Shown piece after piece: positions 48,300-62,290 of a stretch of DNA of 64,000 bases. The stretch is from assembly GCF_022605725.1 (NCBI RefSeq), contig NC_065555.1, positions 9,252,938 through 9,316,937 of the forward strand, given 5' to 3'. A model generated the notes under the pieces. That model ran no database searches. It was given only the letters and a program-made list of their open reading frames with translations, and had not been told where the DNA came from. Position numbers and translations under genes: made by a program. Within the stretch, counting starts at the first letter, position 1. Each line of letters opens with the position of its first letter. The stretch comes from Anthonomus grandis grandis (Eukaryota > Arthropoda > Insecta > Coleoptera > Curculionidae).

Positions 48300-51200
48300 G
48301 GTAAGACTAAATAAAATAGCTTTCTTAGTGTCTTTTAAAACCAGGTTACTTTTTGGTATTTGCTGATTGTTGTTTAGAAGAAATATTTTATTTTATTTTG
48401 TTTTTTTTAACTTTAACAGTGTTAAGTTTTTTTAAAGCTTAACAGTCTTAAAAGTGTTAAGTTACTGCTATTATATTACATATTGACCACAAATCTACAG
48501 AAGACGTATTTAGAATGTTTGAGGCGAGTTACCTGTAATAAATAATCTACTGTTGCCTATAGATTCAAGAATACTAATTTAAATATCCCCTAATAATGCG
48601 ACCTTTGTTGAGATTTCCATGCTTTCTATATACATATAGCGTTTCTTTATGTAATCGATATTCACCATTACTTTTGTATGCCACCGTCATTCTCTTTGGC
48701 AGGTAAAACATGTTTGGCTAGTAACATGCTTGGCCACTCCATATATCTTGCAAAGATTGGTGCTTGGTATTGATTTTTCATATACACGACGTCAAAGTCT
48801 TTGCGCCCTTCTGATAACATATATATTTAATCGTGCTAAAATTTGAGGTAATTAGCAAAAAAGTCATAAAAAAACATAAGAAAATTATACGTTTTTTTTT
48901 CATATTTGGACAATACTATAGTAGTTTCCTCTATTGTCATTTCTGGTCCAATATTGTATATATAATAGTATATCAAAGCGGGTTTTAACACAAATTACTT
49001 TAACGCAGATTCGAATGTTTCGATCCGCTCTGTATTTTGATTCTCCGTCCCGTCTACACTACACTTAGGTACCAGAGTTTCCTATAGGCTTAGTTTAGAT
49101 TGATTGCGTTTAAGGGTATAGTTATTTAAATGGTTTTGTACAATAACACGATTTCCATTCATGTAGGTTATGCTTTTTCAATGTAAATAAAAAGAATACT
49201 GGGGGTTTGTCTGCAGCCATTTTTTCCAGGGCAAAATACTCGTCATCCATGCGGTTTGTCTGAGACTACATATATCACAGAAATTGATTTGCTTTTTTGT
49301 TGGACTTTCGCCTCTCTGTTAGAGTAATTTGTGCTTTTAATATAATTAATTGATGGAATTTTATTAAATTTTCACAAGGCTATAATAACGCTATAAAAAT
49401 TTGTATAGGGTTCATATAAAGGTCAAGTTTTTGGACTTTTTTGATTTGACTAGTTTCAAGAACAAAAACTTTCTGTACAAAGTGTGTCAGGTGACAGTGG
49501 CCAAAACCAATATTTTTATTTAAAATGCAACATATATTAGTCGATTTTCGGATTCTTCAGATTATTCGAACATGTTTCATATAGAATATCCTATACCTGT
49601 CATAAAACTGTATGAAAATATTACATAATTTCAGATTTATTGCAAAAAATTAAGGCATGACCAATCTAATCGCAATCGTTATCAAAAAAAACTAAGTCAA
49701 GGGGCTTCGTTTGTTAAAAAATTATTTTAATGTAATAATCCATAAGAAGTCTAATATTGACATCATTAGACATCAGGGGATCCACCTTTCTATCGGTATT
49801 TAACCCCCTGCCCACTAATTTAAAAATATTCGGTTAAGGTACTGTCGGACATTGATAATGGGGAGGTGCCTACTCTTTGCCGGCATATTAACTAAAATTT
49901 TTGAATAAGTTGTCAAATTTGACACTACTTTATTTTGGAGCTTTGCTGAATTATTTTCTTTTTTATACATTGTACATCACTCCAATTCTCCAGTTCATTC
50001 CCTCGCAAATTCCTTCCCAGATATTTATATTTCTATAGGGTATTGAATATCTTCGTCTCTTATCTAGTGAAGATTTTACGTAGACCAGACTAAAAGCAAC
50101 CAAGTGTAAAAGTTAAGAAAGATAAGGGTAGAACACCCAACATTTCTAAAATTAACTAGTGTTCTAATTTGCTAACTAAATCAAAATATTTTTTAATTTT
50201 TTTTTTTAGTGAAAAGAAAAGCTTACATGGTTTTTTTTCTTACTTCCTCATTATCAATACTTAAATGGAAAATAAGTACTGAATGTTTTGCTTATTTCTA
50301 ATATAGATTGAACTTTAGGTAAATAGCAAACTCTTAATATACTCCCGAGACGATTGAAGTACATGGTACTTGATATTTATCTAGAATATTTTGAAGAATC
50401 CAAATATTCTCTTCTAATGAACCCATCTCCCATTTATTTGATATGAAATTTATGCCATTTGGTTTATACATACTTTATAATTTTAACTAAAGTCTCGACA
50501 TCATAAATGTTCAGTTTTTGACAAATGTCTCAAAGATATTTACACTGTGTTGTGTTTCATTTTGTTTGTTAATTCTTGTTTCATATAAAAATTTAGTCTC
50601 ATAGAATATCTATTGTAAGTCATTTAAAAATACCAACATTCACTATTAAAAAAAAACTTCTCAAACTTGTTTAGCAGATTAAATCAAATATAAAGGACCT
50701 CTACAAAATCATCCTGAAAAAAACTTTTTACAAACAGTTTATTGCAAGTATAGTTTAAACCCTTTAACCATTATATCAGGGTACGAATAGGCTTTCTAGT
50801 ATTTATTTATTTTTGTGATTTTAGGTAAGTAGTGTTTAATTATTGGAAGAAAAAATAAGTATCAGATTTAAGAGGATTTGTTTCTTACAAGCTTTCCGTA
50901 CTAAGTAGATGTATTTTTCTTTTGTAAAATTAGATAATAAGTATTATATTTTATGTTTTTTGTTGCTTCATATTTTTCCTTTTTTTGGTTATATGGTTTT
51001 TCTTGACCTAAGGAAGTATTTATAAAAGGAAAACAAGCCAAAGATATATTTTATTAGATCATCATCCGAAAATCTTGTGTTGTAATGTACTTTTCAGATG
51101 CCTCTTTTCACTTAGTATCCTAGTTTATTTTAAATATGCACGGATAAAATTTACACGAACTTTCTATAATATTGCGTATGTATGCAACAATTTCAAAAAA

Positions 51201-53390
51201 CACTGTGTTATTAAAATCGAAATTGACCGTACTCACAAACAAAAATTAGTTATCCTGATGAATGTTCGCTTGGATTTTTTTAAAATATTAAGTAAACGTT
51301 CTTATACAGATTCTATCTTATACAAGATTTGTCAACCGAGAAAAAATCACAAACAAATACAAAATTAGTTCTAAGAATAATATTATTTAAATGTAATGAT
51401 GTTTTGATAGATTGTAGTATGCTATGGGTAAAGTTAGAACAACGGTTAAAATTGGATTATGTCACAAATATTATCGGAATTGTACATGTTTCAGACCTTA
51501 GCCAAGTAAAACCTATTTAAGTAAAATCTATCCTCAAGGGTTAATGTTGAAAAAAATCAAGGGCATAAATGTTTGAAAAACGGATTTTACAAATCAGAGG
51601 TTACACTAGAACGGTACCTAACAAAAAAAAAGTTACGATAATCTATTTGTTCGACGAACAAGACAAGCTGCTGTGAGATTTTGAGTTACAAAGATTTCCA
51701 ATAACTACATTTACATTTATTAGTCATGTGTTTATGTACAGTTGCATCATGTTTTGACTTTAACGGTCTGTATCTCCATGAAGAGAATTATGAATAAAAT
51801 TAGGCTTTGATTTTTTTTGGATGATTTTCTAGATATCTCTTTGCATCTAGTCTACTTGTCTGTAAAGTTTCTTTGGATAAAGTTTACTTACTTACTATCT
51901 TATGTTCCCTAATGTACTTCGTTTATCACACTCTTTACATTAATTCAAATTTTCTTTATAAATGAGTACATATACAGTTTTTCTGATAGGTACATCTAAA
52001 TTTATTCGTTTTTCGAATTTTACCCGTAACATACACAATACAAAAAGAAAGATATCGTTTTGAAATTCCGATTTTTATGCTTTGGAAAAAATTCTGGGAA
52101 GTCGTTTAGTATTGTCAATTATGCCTCCTTTTGTTATATAAAAGTGGTGACTCCAGTAAGTTAATATTATTGTTTAATTTTCAATGTGCTTCTTATATGG
52201 ACATGCTGTACAAAAAATCTAGCAGAAAAACGATAAGTGACAATAATAATCGATGTGAGGATTTTTCAAAAACATAAAAATAGAAGTCAAATGAATCGAA
52301 TTTGTCCGTTCGTCAAATCGTGTTTTTCTTATTTTATCTAGGAAACAAGTATTCCGCTAATAGAATATCTAACTATATTTTAATGACCTATACGTTTGTT
52401 TGTATGATTCATTCTCGATTATAATTGAAAATAATAAAACTAAAAACCGTATGTAAGGAACTTTTTAGTTCTTTACTAAAGGAAAAAGCCTTTTTTCTAT
52501 TTTGAAAACCATATGTACGAGGCACTTTTTAACTTTACATACACAGATTTAAGTGACAAAATGCAATTGCTTCATTTAAACTTAAGCGATATTTTTTTAA
52601 CCGCTACTACAGAGGAAAAAGTTTTAAATAATTTTGCCAAGGATCTTGTTATCCTGTATTTCAGCGACTATAATCGGCTATAAAATATAATAAAAAAATA
52701 ATAAAAAAGAAGACGGATATTGGAATGAAGAATGCAAACCTCCATATTCTTTAATAGAACTAGAAAGAGTGCCCTCTTTTGCGTTTTATGTATACCCAGG
52801 TAAAGTTCAGTCTGGTATTTTGGATGACCAATCAATCTATTGCAATAAATTTTTTTTCTGTAGTAGCTGGTTAAACCTTTTACTTTTTGTTCAATTGTAT
52901 TTAGCAATAAAAAATAATTCAATCAAAAAAACTATGTAAAATATATATTAAATGTATTACTGGGCTAATGTATGTATTTATAAAATCTACTAACTGAGGT
53001 TAGGCCTTTGTTAACTTCTTTAACGAAAAGCATATTTGTACATTTGTTAAAAAATTTCCAGTCTTATAAGATTATCGAATATAGGAATGCGTAAGCTCTG
53101 CTTAGCAGATGACTATTATGTACTTTATTTTGTAAATATAATAAATTATGAAATATTATCTTTTTTATATGTGTTTTATTCAATTAATTAAAGTGACATC
53201 CCCTAACACCAAATAGGTGTGTAAATCTATGAAACAAAATTGACCCTTAGCATGTATTACAAGTGATATTTAAAATTTTTTGGAAAAAATTAAATTTGCC
53301 GCAGTAGGCTGTGATAAACTGACAAGACAATTATTAAACTGTCATAAATATGGTTTCAGTATTTGTACGCTTTTTTAGTATTGTAGTACA
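48300..53390. other. Intergenic AT-rich DNA, nothing recognised
   Basis: There are short open frames (for example 51075-51368) but none has recognisable motifs, splice context or repeats around it. Confidence 0.5.
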
Positions 53391-53399
53391 AAATGACAG

Positions 53400-53920
53400 A
53401 TATTGTACTAATAATTTAAGCAATTATGGTTTTTACGAATGAAGAAAAGCGAGATATGATTAAAATTCATCATAAATACGGTAGAGATGCCATTAGAACA
53501 TCAGAAGTTTATTTCTTGATATATCTCGAGCTGCGCCATAACTTTTTACTTATTTAAAACTTTGGATAAAAATCTTGGTATGTTTGCCTTTTGTAATCTG
53601 GTGATGCTGAAAGACGTATGCTTTTTTATAAATTACTTACTCCAATTATCTTAAGAATGTGATATGGACCGATGAAAGTACATTTACAAACTGTGGCATT
53701 TTTAACAAAAATAATAAACGCATTTGGAGGCAAAATAATCCCCAACAATTTCAGAAAATTCGATCACAACTGTGATTTAGCCTAAATGTTTGGGAAGGTA
53801 TTTCTAAAAATCGAATTTTGGGTCCTTATTTTATTAATGGATCTCTTAACAGTTCTTCGTCGCAGATTCTTATTAAAAATTTCAAAATATTGAGAAAGTG
53901 CAATTAACTATTATTAGGGC
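53400..53920 (+). mobile_element. IS630/Tc1-like transposase relic
   Basis: MVFTNEEKRDMIKIHHKYG (53427) is an N-terminal helix-turn-helix start. After a deletion and frame breaks, KNVIWTDESTFTNCGIFNKN, RIWRQNNPQ, SLNVWEGISKN and LGPYFINGSLN follow, the first catalytic-Asp half of an insect transposase family that is common in beetles and ants. The second and third catalytic residues are lost. It is a dead copy. Confidence 0.65.
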
Positions 53921-55049
53921 GGCTAACAGAAGTAATTAGACGAGAAATAAATCGCGCGGTGCTCAATATTCGTAAGAGAGGACAATTGTATCTGTACACA
54001 AAATTTGAGCGCTTAATATCACTTTATTTTAAGATAAATGTTCTTTGATTGTTAAATTTATTTATCAGCGCATGTTTAACCCAATATAAAATAAAATTAT
54101 TAACAGTTTTCCCACTTTTTTTTAAGCGAATAGGTTAATTTAGTCCCTTTTCAAATATTTACAGGTTTTTCGAAAATAGTAAGGGTATAACCCTGAAGTA
54201 ATGTGCACTACTACTTGTATTTATATGCAAAAATCCAATATGGCGCCCATAAGAAAAAAACATAGTTGATGGTTGGCAAAAGACGAAACGTCGTATTAAA
54301 AATCTAAGAACACTAGCATGTAGCACGAAAAAGGTGGCAATGCAATAGTGTAAATTATTTTAAAATCGGATAAAAAATAAGTTCAGAAAAAATAAAATCG
54401 ATTTTTTAAATAGCTTATTGTTGAGCACAAAAATTCTCAATTTTGTCTCAATTTAACCATCTTTGTATATCGTAAATTCCAAGATCCCCATGTTGAAGAT
54501 TCAATTTGAGTGATCTTAAACGTATTAGACCGAAATTTGACCTGTTTAGATAATTAATCGGCATTTATGTAACCACCGGTACATAAATGGGTAAAATACT
54601 TTTAGTGGTATTGGTGACACCGATCGAACAGCGAACGTTGCCTTTTTAAGTGCTAATAAGATATATAAACTTTGCTGCTACATACCGTTTACACTTAATA
54701 CGATTTGTATCACATACGATTTTTATAAATATCGTCTATTTAGGTATATCTACATATATCTGCAAATACTCTTCTTTTATTAAAATACTATATTAAAAAA
54801 CTATTAAAAGTTAATTTAGTAGGTATATTGTCGTTTTTTTTGCTTTATTGTCTTCTAGAAGAACGCCCATTTTAACACATTTGTTTAGGACTGGTCGGCA
54901 AACTTATTAGCCAAAGAGCCAAATATTAACATTGCAAGAATTAAAAAAAAAATTGCGAGCCAAATCTGCTTGTTGGGTAACCTTTATTAGGTACACTAAA
55001 TAAGCAGTATACTAAATAAAATAAAATTTCATACATACTGATACTAATC

Positions 55050-55860
55050 AATATTTATTAATGCAAGCAATGTGCTTACATCTCCTTAAAAGGTTTGAGT
55101 AAGTCAGGTGTGTATGTTTTTTTAAATTTTAGGCATGTTTCTAAGTTCTCATTAATAAGACGACTTCTCAGTTTTACTCTTGATAATGTTCAAGCTTGAA
55201 AAAGATTTTTCGAATACATATGTAGAACCGAAAAGGGAAAAACAGCAAACGCGAGCTTTTTGTAAAAAATGATCGTGCCTTCCTTCTCCAGGTCAATTAG
55301 AGCAGACCATTTGTGTTGTTAATCACATTTTTTCTTCTCCAATATTTCAAAAAAATGGACAATTTGTTTTTCAATGTTTTACTTCTAACATCGAAAAAAT
55401 TAGATAAGTTTCCTTTCTCCTGTAGCTTACGATTAAATTGAGTTAAATGAGACATAACATCTACCATAAAATAAAAGTTTTGGATCCACTGATCATCTGT
55501 TAGTTATCGATAGTGAACGCCCTTCTAAAGGAGAACCGCCTTAATTTCCGGAAAAAAAAGACGCGAAACTTTCCCTCTTAATAACCACCGTACCTTGAAC
55601 GAAGCAAACTCTTACCTTAAAACAAAACTTGCCATATATAAAACAAAAATGCCATAATATTGCTGGAAGATTATATCCAGTTATTTATACTTCTGAAGTT
55701 CCTCAACTCCTTTCTTCCTTGCAGCACGTGTAGGATATTTAGTGCTAAATGATGCGTGTTTTCTTGTAAAAGTGTCTGTCTAAATTTGATTTGTTGTTAT
55801 GAGCAAATGGGTCCTTACAAATAAGACATGTCGGAAGTGCATTCAAGGTTTCGAGCAAAC
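55050..55860 (-). mobile_element. hAT transposase relic of the GTF2IRD2/ZBED type
   Basis: The minus strand begins with a BED-like finger (LPTCLICKDPFAHNNKSNLD, then RHFYKKHASF and KGVEELQKY). After a deletion it continues with FMVDVMSHLTQFNRKLQ, LSNFFDVRSKTLKNKL and, near 55180, a worn hAT C-terminus (SYVFEKSFSSLN). The catalytic core between is gone. No ends were found. Confidence 0.65.
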
Positions 55861-58086
55861 GCAAAATGACCAAAACAAACATTGTCCAAACTAACATTTG
55901 GACAAATAGAAGTTATCGAAAAATCGATTACAAATTTGAGCGAAATTTTAAAAGTAGCTCTTATCCCATGAAAATATTTGGCATATTTGTTTATAATAAT
56001 AATAAACAGTTTTTAACGAAAATACATTTTCCTTATTATTTATTTCATTGGCGACGCAATATATATTTTTTACAAAAGAAAATAAAAACCATTTTTTTTA
56101 TAATTAAAAAATAAATAAATACATTTTAATTCAATTTTAAGTCATTGTCATCTCAAAAATTAATCAATTGCTTATATGGGCTTTTTATCTTAAAATCTGA
56201 TTTTCTATAACCTATTAAAGATAAATCTTTTAAATCCACTAGACACCCTATATACGCAAATCATGAAGCTGAAAATTCTCCAGAACCAAAACTGGATGCA
56301 AACTAATTCTTATTTTAAGTCACTATATTAATAAAACGATTGCTAAATCTAAACTCACTATCTGGCTGTGAATATACTCAAATAATAATATTTCAAAAAT
56401 AAATATAAATTAATATTCATTTGCAAACAAAATCGCATCATAAAAATACATCTTTTTTTTATTTATCATTAAGCACAAAATGCTCACCATTTGCAAACAA
56501 CAGTCTCTTATAACGGCAAACAAGACGCCATTCCTATCCTAGTAGTTTGTATGTGCATAGTTTGTGTTTACGTTTACTAATGCTAATAAAACTAAACTCG
56601 ATGTTACGTATTTTTACAACAACATACTCGTATATATTGGCGCAAGATTAAGTAATTGTAAATAAATACAGTAAAAATAAATAACTAGTCATAAGTGATT
56701 ATGTTTTTGTAGTGAATTGTGTAAATAAATTAGTTGATCGTTTTCGATTGTGTTAATTCACACCTAATGAACGGAAAAAACGCTACAATATGTCGTCAGC
56801 AGCTTACTTCGCTGATTGAATTATTTCTCTTTTAAACTTGTTAGTCGAACAAAAAAAAAAAAACGAAACCAAAGACTGACAATTTTTGAAAAGTACAACT
56901 ATCAAGGATATTAGGTCAAAAGTAAACCGACTTACTGTTAACTTCATTTCTCGTGAAGTGGCTAGTATGATGGTTCCTATGGTACGCTATGATAACATGT
57001 AATGCGCAAATAATAAGCAACTCTCTAATAAATACAGAAAACCTTTGATTAATACTTTGTTTTCTTATACAGTGCTTTCATTTTAAAACGAACCAAAAAA
57101 CTGGAGAGTGGTGTAACTATATTCGAAGAGTATATCTAACTGTATCTATATATACTCTATATCTGACTGGTCGCATTCGAGTACCGGTAAAACCTTTTTG
57201 ATAGTTTGAAAGTTATTTGTTGGTCATCAGCTCCTTTCACTAGTAGTTTTACAGCCGCTTCAACTCTTCTCAGAATTGAAAATTTAACAGCATCGGAAAA
57301 GTTATATAACTCGGAGAAACATGAGTTCAACACGATTTGTGTATGAGTACTACACTACTTACTAAGCATACACTGACGAAAGAGAAGAGTGTTTTTTTAA
57401 TTAAAAATATGCTTCTCTTATTTCAATATATTAGATAAAATAAAGACATCTTTAATAGGAGTTTATGGAGATGTATGAAAGTACTTCAAAAGTACGAATA
57501 TTCATAGAAATAAGGTTTTTTCGGTGGCAGGAAACTTGAATCACCCGGGAGAAAAATAAAACAGAAAATACTTATTTACTTATTTTATTAAGTTTTATAA
57601 ATCTTCCACTAGACTTTATGTCACGTAAGAAATTACAGATTAGTTTCAAATCTTACATCGTTTTACGGATCAAACAAAAATTATTGAAAATCAAAGTACG
57701 TTTTGCTAGTTTTAAACATTACATAAAAATACAAAAAATAATTTAAAAAATAACAAAATGATATTTTGCGGCCAAAAACGTGAATAAGGTAAATTTTAAA
57801 AAAACGGTGTTGGTAATCACTCAACGTTGAACAATTCATTGCTCTTGTATTACTGTTTTGAAGGGCTAAATTATTCAGTCTAAATTGGAGGAGTTTAAGA
57901 AGAACAAAGTTTATAACAATACCTCCAATTATCCTAGCCTTGACTTTCCAAAAATTCACGTTTTTCACCGTAATATACCACCACTAAAATATGAAAAAAA
58001 CCGAAAAACAACGAGACCTATAGCTTAATAATTTAAAAAACTTAGTTTTAAATATTATAACAAAAAATGGTAAAAACCAGTAGTCT
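55861..58086. other. Intergenic AT-rich DNA, nothing recognised
   Basis: This is the 3' side of the ZAD-like gene on the minus strand; its 3' untranslated region probably occupies part of 57550-58086. There are no repeats or coding motifs that I can support. Confidence 0.45.
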
Positions 58087-61000
58087 TTAAACTAAAACGG
58101 CATTTCCATCAACTTTTAAATTATTTATTCCAGTAGAACCGACACTTAATTCTGATTTGTCAGTTACTACCACTGACTCGGATTCTTTTTCATTAACTAT
58201 ATCCTCACTTTCAAGTTTACTATCGGATTCGACATTCTCATCTAAAACATTATTATCATTTTTTACAACAGGATTATTTGAAACCACGTTGGTCTCTGTA
58301 TTTGAAAGATTGGTTGGTTCAGAAACATTATCAGTGTGATTACTAGATTCAACAGTTTCCTCCTCACTCACCTTACTTTTTTTATTTTCTGATTTCTGAT
58401 CGATTTCGTCAACTTCATCAGCCATTAGACTAAAACGCCTCTTTTTTAAACTTACATCAGATTTTTTAGATTCTGAGCCGGATAACTTAAGATCGTTGTA
58501 CTGTTTCAGTGTTAACATAAAGTCCTCTTCTGAGTCTGATTTGAGTGTAACTGTAGCAGATGTATTATTAGCCACTCTCATGAATTTACTTGTAAGTTCT
58601 TCATTGTCAGTAAGGTCTTTGTCTGAATTAGAAGCAACACTGATTCTGTCATTATCAGTTATGTCCAAAATGCATTCTTTGTCATCATTATCCACTTTAC
58701 TGCACTCATTTTCCAAATCAGGGCTACTAATTACTTTCTCCTTTGTGGTGGTTTCAGACTCTTCCCTACTATTTTGTGTACCATTAGGTTTTATTATTGC
58801 AGTGCTACTTTTTAAGCTCTCAAAAATACTATCGTTGTTTTGTTTGATATCCTCTACATAACTCTTTTTACACTCAATTTCATCATCAGAATCCACTTCT
58901 TGGGGTGTAATTTGTAAAGGATTATCATCGTCAATATCTAATATGTCGGCAAATGTGGACCCAGAATTCTTTACTGCAGATTTCCGAACTGAATTTTCGT
59001 TTGCAATAGAAACACAATCTGTGATAATTTCATTAAGGTCCTCATTGAAAGTAACACTTTTTCTTGTCTTAGAAATATTTAAGGTTTCTTCAGGCATCAT
59101 TTTTCTGCTCGCCTTGGTTGGTGTAGATGACCTGGATAATAAATAATTTTCATCAGATAGAGATTCAAATTTATGTTTTTCACTAAGGCTTTCAAGCGTT
59201 TTTAAGTCAATCTTGGCAATTTTAACGATTAATTCCTTTTTAATTACTGAAAAATTCATATTCCTTCTTGGCTTTGTTACCCTGCCAGCAGAGACCTGAA
59301 AATGAAAACGGTCTTTATTTATATTTGTTAATGTGTGGAATAGAGTAGCTACATATGAGACTAATTTTACTATTTTCGTTTTGTGTTTCAAATATTTCCA
59401 TTGGAAGTAATGATAATCGGAATAATAATTTATTGCAAGGCTTTGTAATTTAAAATGAATGGAGTTTTCACGTTCTTAATTGGTATTTTTTCTGTATATT
59501 TAAGCATAATAATATTTTATGTCATATTAACGTACACAATCACGTTCAACGAACGATGACATTTTAAGATATTTTGAGATTGACAATAATTGTAACTTGT
59601 TTCAATTATTGCTCGACATTCTTAACTTTTAATAATTTATTCGAAACAGTACGGCTAGATTACAAAGAAGCCTACCGAATTATCAACGAAACGTCAGCAA
59701 TTGTGACTACGAGTAACAGCCTAACGCAGGCTTAATTCAAACGTATTTTATCCAAAGAAATTGTTAGAGCTATAAAAATTACAACTGAAATTAATATTGG
59801 ACCTAATCAACTGATTTCTATTCAACTTAGTAAGAAAATCAATCCACCTTTCTTGCATCCCAAGAAGGGTAAAGAAAGCTTAATTTTAAAAAATTAGGTA
59901 TTTAAGAAAATTAAAGTGAATATGGAATCAATTTCCTATTGCTTATAGCGAAAGAGGTGAGTGAATATTTGCTGTAACGATTGGTCAAAAACCATTATAT
60001 CAATTTTTTTAATATTACTCTTGTGTTTCGTGTGATAGTACAAAACTATTTAATTATCAATGTACTTAAACGTAATCAAATAAGACAACAAAATAAGAAA
60101 ACTTTTTGAATGTTAAACGTTTTACAGTGTAAAGACCATCTTCAGAGCTGCTCTGTGACAAGAAGCAAAAAGATTATGAAGTAACTCAATATAAACAAAT
60201 TTAACAAAATTACTTACTTCTCAAAGAACACACAGAAAAGACCATACATAAAGAGGAACTAATAAGACTTGAACTGACGTAAAAAGAATTTAAAACAACG
60301 GAAAATAATCAGATTAAGGAATTAGAATGCAAATGTAATATCAGCACAATGGAGCTTTCGCACATTTCGCTCTTCAGGTCAAGCAATATTGGGACGAAGA
60401 ATTTCCAGGACTATGGATTGGTCGCGGTGGTCTTATTAGTTGGCCGCCAAGTTCTCCAGACCTCACACCAGTGGACTATTATTTGTGGGGCTGCTTTAAA
60501 AAAGAGGTGTACAAAGTGAACTCTGAAGGCCCTATGCATTAGAAATGCGGCAGTGTATTGCAAAGAAAGCCATGAATTACTTAAAAAAGCAACGGGCACT
60601 TTGCAGACGAAGTAGAATGTGTTTAGTGCTTAATGGCGGTATTTTTCAACATTTCTTCAAACAGCGCTATAATTAAAACTATGTAAATGTAGGATATTTT
60701 GTTTGTAATTATGTGATAATTTGAAAATAAATGAGAATCCCATAAGAACATATGGGTTCTTTAAAATTATTTGTTTTTCTTTTGAATGAAGTTAAAATGA
60801 AAATTCAAAAATTTAGAGGACAAGAACGTTAAATGACGAACTTTGATCTACTAAAAGCTTTGATTAAAATATTATGTACTTACCCTCTGAATCTTACTTC
60901 TGTTTGTACTTCTATTTGCTTTTAGTTTAATCTTGAAAAATGATTTAAAGCTACACTCATTTGGAGATGAATCAGTATCATCAAGGCTTTTTTCAGATTT

Positions 61001-61564
61001 GATGTTTGCATCAGAAAAATCATATTGAACCAAATTCACAAAAGGGATTTGTTTTGTCAGTTTTTCATCATCTTTATAGATATCCAGAGACAGTCGAGAA
61101 TATGTTATGGGTTTTAGATTTTTAAGGCTTTTTCCTACTGAGAGTACAGAAGTTTTATTTTTAAATGATCTTCTTTTTTGGGTGCTTGATGATTCTTTTT
61201 TTATGGGCTGCTTTACCATAAGATTAGGCTAAAATTTTTGAAAAAAGGATTATTTCAACCTAATACATTCAAACATTTGACTCACATATCTTTTCATAAA
61301 ATTTACTTTTAGTCTGTCAAGCTGATGCAGATGATGTATACATTGAATACAAGTGGAACAATGCCGGCCTTTCTTTACCTCAATATTTGCTAGAAGGTTA
61401 TCAAAATTTGTCCAATCACTGATAGAAACTAGATTTTCACTTTCATGACACAAACAGCATTCTCCTGAATCCTCTGAGAATTCTTTAATGTTCTGTTTAT
61501 ATTTATGTACCTGGATAAGGACATCCAAGCAGCACGGACAAGCTTTTAGAGTAGTTTTCGTTTT
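58087..61564 (-). CDS. ZAD-like zinc-binding, acidic Ser/Asp/Glu-rich protein, 5' part missing (3 exons seen)
   Basis: I do not recognise this gene by name. Exons in transcript order are 61286-61564, 60884-61228 and 58087-59295, joined at GTGAGT/TAG and GTAAGT/CAG sites without frame change to 610 residues and a TAA stop. The first exon has CPCC, then CCLC followed about 35 residues later by CSTC and CIQC. This spacing resembles the ZAD domain of insect zinc-finger proteins, and the first CxxC may be the second half of an earlier ZAD whose start is in an unseen exon. The middle exon is Lys/Ser-rich. The last exon (about 400 aa) is acidic, with runs such as SDSEED and DIDDDNP and a basic patch LKKRRFS, suggesting a nuclear protein. 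It also contains RKSVTF, which fits the RVxF docking motif for protein phosphatase 1. No C2H2 fingers are present. The exon chain is well supported; the function is open. Confidence 0.72.
60345..60670 (+). mobile_element. Mariner-like transposase C-terminal relic in an intron of the ZAD-like gene
   Basis: The plus strand reads QHNGAFAHFALQVKQYWDEE, then LWIGRGGLISWPPSSPDLTP and VDYYLWG, which are the second and third catalytic aspartate blocks of a DD37D-type mariner. With a frameshift it ends CLVLNGGIFQHF and a stop near 60675. The N-terminal half is absent. It is opposite in strand to the host gene and lies between its exons at 59296 and 60883. Confidence 0.75.
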
Positions 61565-62290
61565 CTGAAACTAAAAATAATTGATTGTTATAAAAATATA
61601 GCATTACCTCTTTAATGTTTTAATAAATAACATTGCCTTCATCAACATTTAACTTACTACCTACATAGCAGGTAATAAATTACCTCCATAATAGGGAATA
61701 AATTGTAATAATAACACAGTCAGTAGGATTTTAATTCTTTTTGTGTAATAAGAATATCCATTACTAGAATATTTTTACTCAAAAAAATAAGTAATATAAA
61801 CTAGTTTAAATAATATACATGTCTGCTTCACTTAGGTCTTGGGTGTAAAATGAATGTATTAATTTATAATAACAAAACTCAGTACCTAGTTAAAAAGAGC
61901 GCGACAGCACTTTCTTAACTTCAAAACAAATTGAAAGTGCTCTACTAGACCAACAGGCAATAAAAAGGTAAAAGCTTTAAATGTCAGCACATTCAGTCTT
62001 TTGAACAAACTCTTTATTTGCCATATTATAATCTGAATTTTACAATTGTACTTTTCTTGTAAATGACATAATGACATACTTATGTACATTCAAACACAAT
62101 TTCAACCATTAAACCGGAGGTTATACAATTTGGTAAAATAAGTCAAAATCAAAAAATATGTATTTCAAAAAAGAATTTAGCAAATGTAGTCAAAAATATA
62201 TAATCAAAAAATTTTAAATTCTAAGAACACTAAATAAAAAAAACTAAGTTATAATGTTTATATTATTACCCCATAAGAGTACTGTATACA
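61565..62290. other. Expected position of upstream exon(s) of the ZAD-like gene, none identified
   Basis: The exon at 61286-61564 starts at a splice acceptor, so at least one exon lies to the right. A minus-strand frame at 61886-62089 (motif LPVGLVEHFQFVLKLRKCCR) ends before a GTACTGAG donor-like site but has no ZAD-like cysteine pattern; I do not call it an exon. Confidence 0.3.

Noticed and set aside
51075..51520. Two overlapping plus-strand frames of 97 and 63 codons
   Set aside because: There are no recognisable motifs, no splice context, and composition is like the surrounding AT-rich DNA.
58157..59146. Three plus-strand frames rich in Ser/Leu
   Set aside because: They are antisense shadows of the acidic exon 58087-59295.
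61886..62089. Possible upstream exon of the ZAD-like gene
   Set aside because: It lacks the cysteine pattern expected for the first half of a ZAD and no phase-compatible link to 61564 could be shown.
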